A program made the translations under genes and the position numbers. A stretch of 64,000 nt of DNA, from contig NZ_CP081862.1 of the NCBI RefSeq assembly GCF_019797765.1, forward strand, positions 3,976,328 through 4,040,327, given 5' to 3'. Source of the stretch: Cellulomonas sp. C5510. Its GTDB lineage: Bacteria; Actinomycetota; Actinomycetes; Actinomycetales; Cellulomonadaceae. Below are positions 63,479 to 64,000 of this stretch, in pieces. The notes under the pieces are model-generated. The model was given only the letters and a program-made list of their open reading frames with translations, did not search any database and had not been told where the DNA came from. Position 1 is the first letter of the stretch. Each line of letters begins with the position of its first letter.

Positions 63479-63494
63479 CGCGTCGGCGGTGGAG

Positions 63495-63632
63495 TCAGGC
63501 CGACAGCTCGGCGCGACCCTTGCGCCGACGGGCGGCGAGGATCGCGCGGCCGGCACGGGTCCGCATGCGCAGACGGAAGCCGTGCGTCTTGGCGCGACGC
63601 CGGTTGTTCGGCTGGAAGGTCCGCTTGCTCAC
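63495..63632 (-). CDS. rpmH: 50S ribosomal protein L34
   Basis: A 45-residue L34: [20 protein letters not shown], then [19 protein letters not shown]. Complete. GTG at 63632 follows GGAGA; an upstream in-frame start would add 27 unrelated residues. It is the first gene of rpmH-rnpA-yidD-yidC-jag and normally faces dnaA. Confidence 0.98.
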   Translation of the reverse strand: MSKRTFQPNNRRRAKTHGFRLRMRTRAGRAILAARRRKGRAELSA

Positions 63633-63771
63633 GATGGTCTCCAAGTACTTCGGTGCATCGGCCGGACGTCCGGCCAGGTCGGTGTGCCCGTGCTCGACTG
63701 CTCCGGTACCCACGTCGTCGACGCGGCCGACGTCGGGGCACGCCAGCAGGAGCCATCAGGAAGGCTGGTCA

Positions 63772-63800
63772 ACGTTACGACGCCCGCGCACGAGGGTCAA
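63772..63800 (-). promoter_or_regulatory. rpmH operon promoter
   Basis: TTGACC (63800-63795), 17 bases, TAACGT (63777-63772) on the minus strand: a near-consensus promoter about 140 bases upstream of rpmH. Confidence 0.75.
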
Positions 63801-64000
63801 ACCGCGGGACCGCCGGCACCCCGCACCTCCCGCGTCCCGTGGCACGCACCCCCTCCCGCCGGGCTGCCACGGCCACTAGCATCGACGTTCGATGCGTCCC
63901 GCAGCGACCGGTCCCCACCCCGTGGACAGAGCCGTCCGGTCCTGTGGACAACGCCGCACCTGAGGGGGCCTCCTGCCGCCGGGACGGCCGGGATCCGGCG
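63801..64000 (+). promoter_or_regulatory. Presumed dnaA upstream region with DnaA boxes
   Basis: TAGCAT at 63877-63882 is a possible -10 for a rightward gene. TGTGGACAA at 63943-63951 is a perfect (reverse) DnaA box and CGTGGACAG at 63921-63929 a weak one. By conserved gene order dnaA should start beyond the window, so these would serve its autoregulation. Confidence 0.6.

Overview
The window comes from the replication-origin-proximal part of a chromosome of a very high-G+C actinobacterium. The codon bias is strong, GTG and TTG starts are common, and several promoters look leaderless. Gene order matches the conserved actinobacterial origin region. The right end reads rpmH-rnpA-yidD-yidC-jag-(gap)-rsmG-parA-parB, with trxA, trxB, murJ, a DUF6049 gene, a MutT-type Nudix gene and pcnA further left. 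The middle carries dnaB-rplI-rpsR-ssb-rpsF-ponA-PadR-ino1, the same neighbourhood as in mycobacteria. A hemicellulose-utilisation locus on the left makes a plant-biomass degrader such as a Cellulomonas relative likely; that placement is inference. dnaA and oriC should lie just past base 64000, because the last 130 bases hold a promoter-like element and a perfect DnaA box.

Layout. Bases 1-2.8 kb: a Nudix hydrolase cut by the window edge, small hypotheticals and an amidase. Bases 2.8-12.4 kb: an acetylxylan-type esterase, then a divergent regulon of a LacI regulator against a sugar ABC importer (binding protein and two permeases) with GH3 and GH43 glycosidases. A LacI operator sits between the two promoters. 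Bases 12.5-21.8 kb: a lipoprotein, a FtsX/LolD-type ABC exporter, a NarL-type two-component system, a MerR regulator with a textbook long-spacer promoter, and small genes including an exported amidohydrolase. Bases 21.8-28.6 kb: a four-gene operon of an MMPL transporter fused to a degenerate ABC-ATPase domain, a YhgE/Pip-like membrane protein, and an OmpR-type response regulator with its kinase. Bases 28.7-30.2 kb: a gene graveyard with TetR and SDR stumps joined head to head, a decayed hypothetical gene and a truncated IS3-family transposase.

Bases 30.3-40.8 kb: replication, ribosomal and cell-wall genes. A cluster of DnaA-box-like motifs lies upstream of dnaB, and a PadR operator precedes the PadR-ino1 operon. 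Bases 40.9-57.3 kb: an MFS transporter, pcnA, Nudix, DUF6049, murJ, a pseudokinase gene that reads in two frames, trxB, trxA, an aminotransferase, a D-Ala-D-Ala ligase-like gene, parB and parA.

The most striking region is 58.06-60.98 kb. It is nearly 3 kb with no convincing gene between rsmG and jag. Together with the 3' end of rsmG it carries six copies (either orientation) of one 14-bp parS sequence plus two degenerate copies. Inside the gap are also a block of degenerate 15-bp tandem repeats and nine perfect copies of a hexamer. It is best read as the chromosomal centromere for the adjacent parAB genes.
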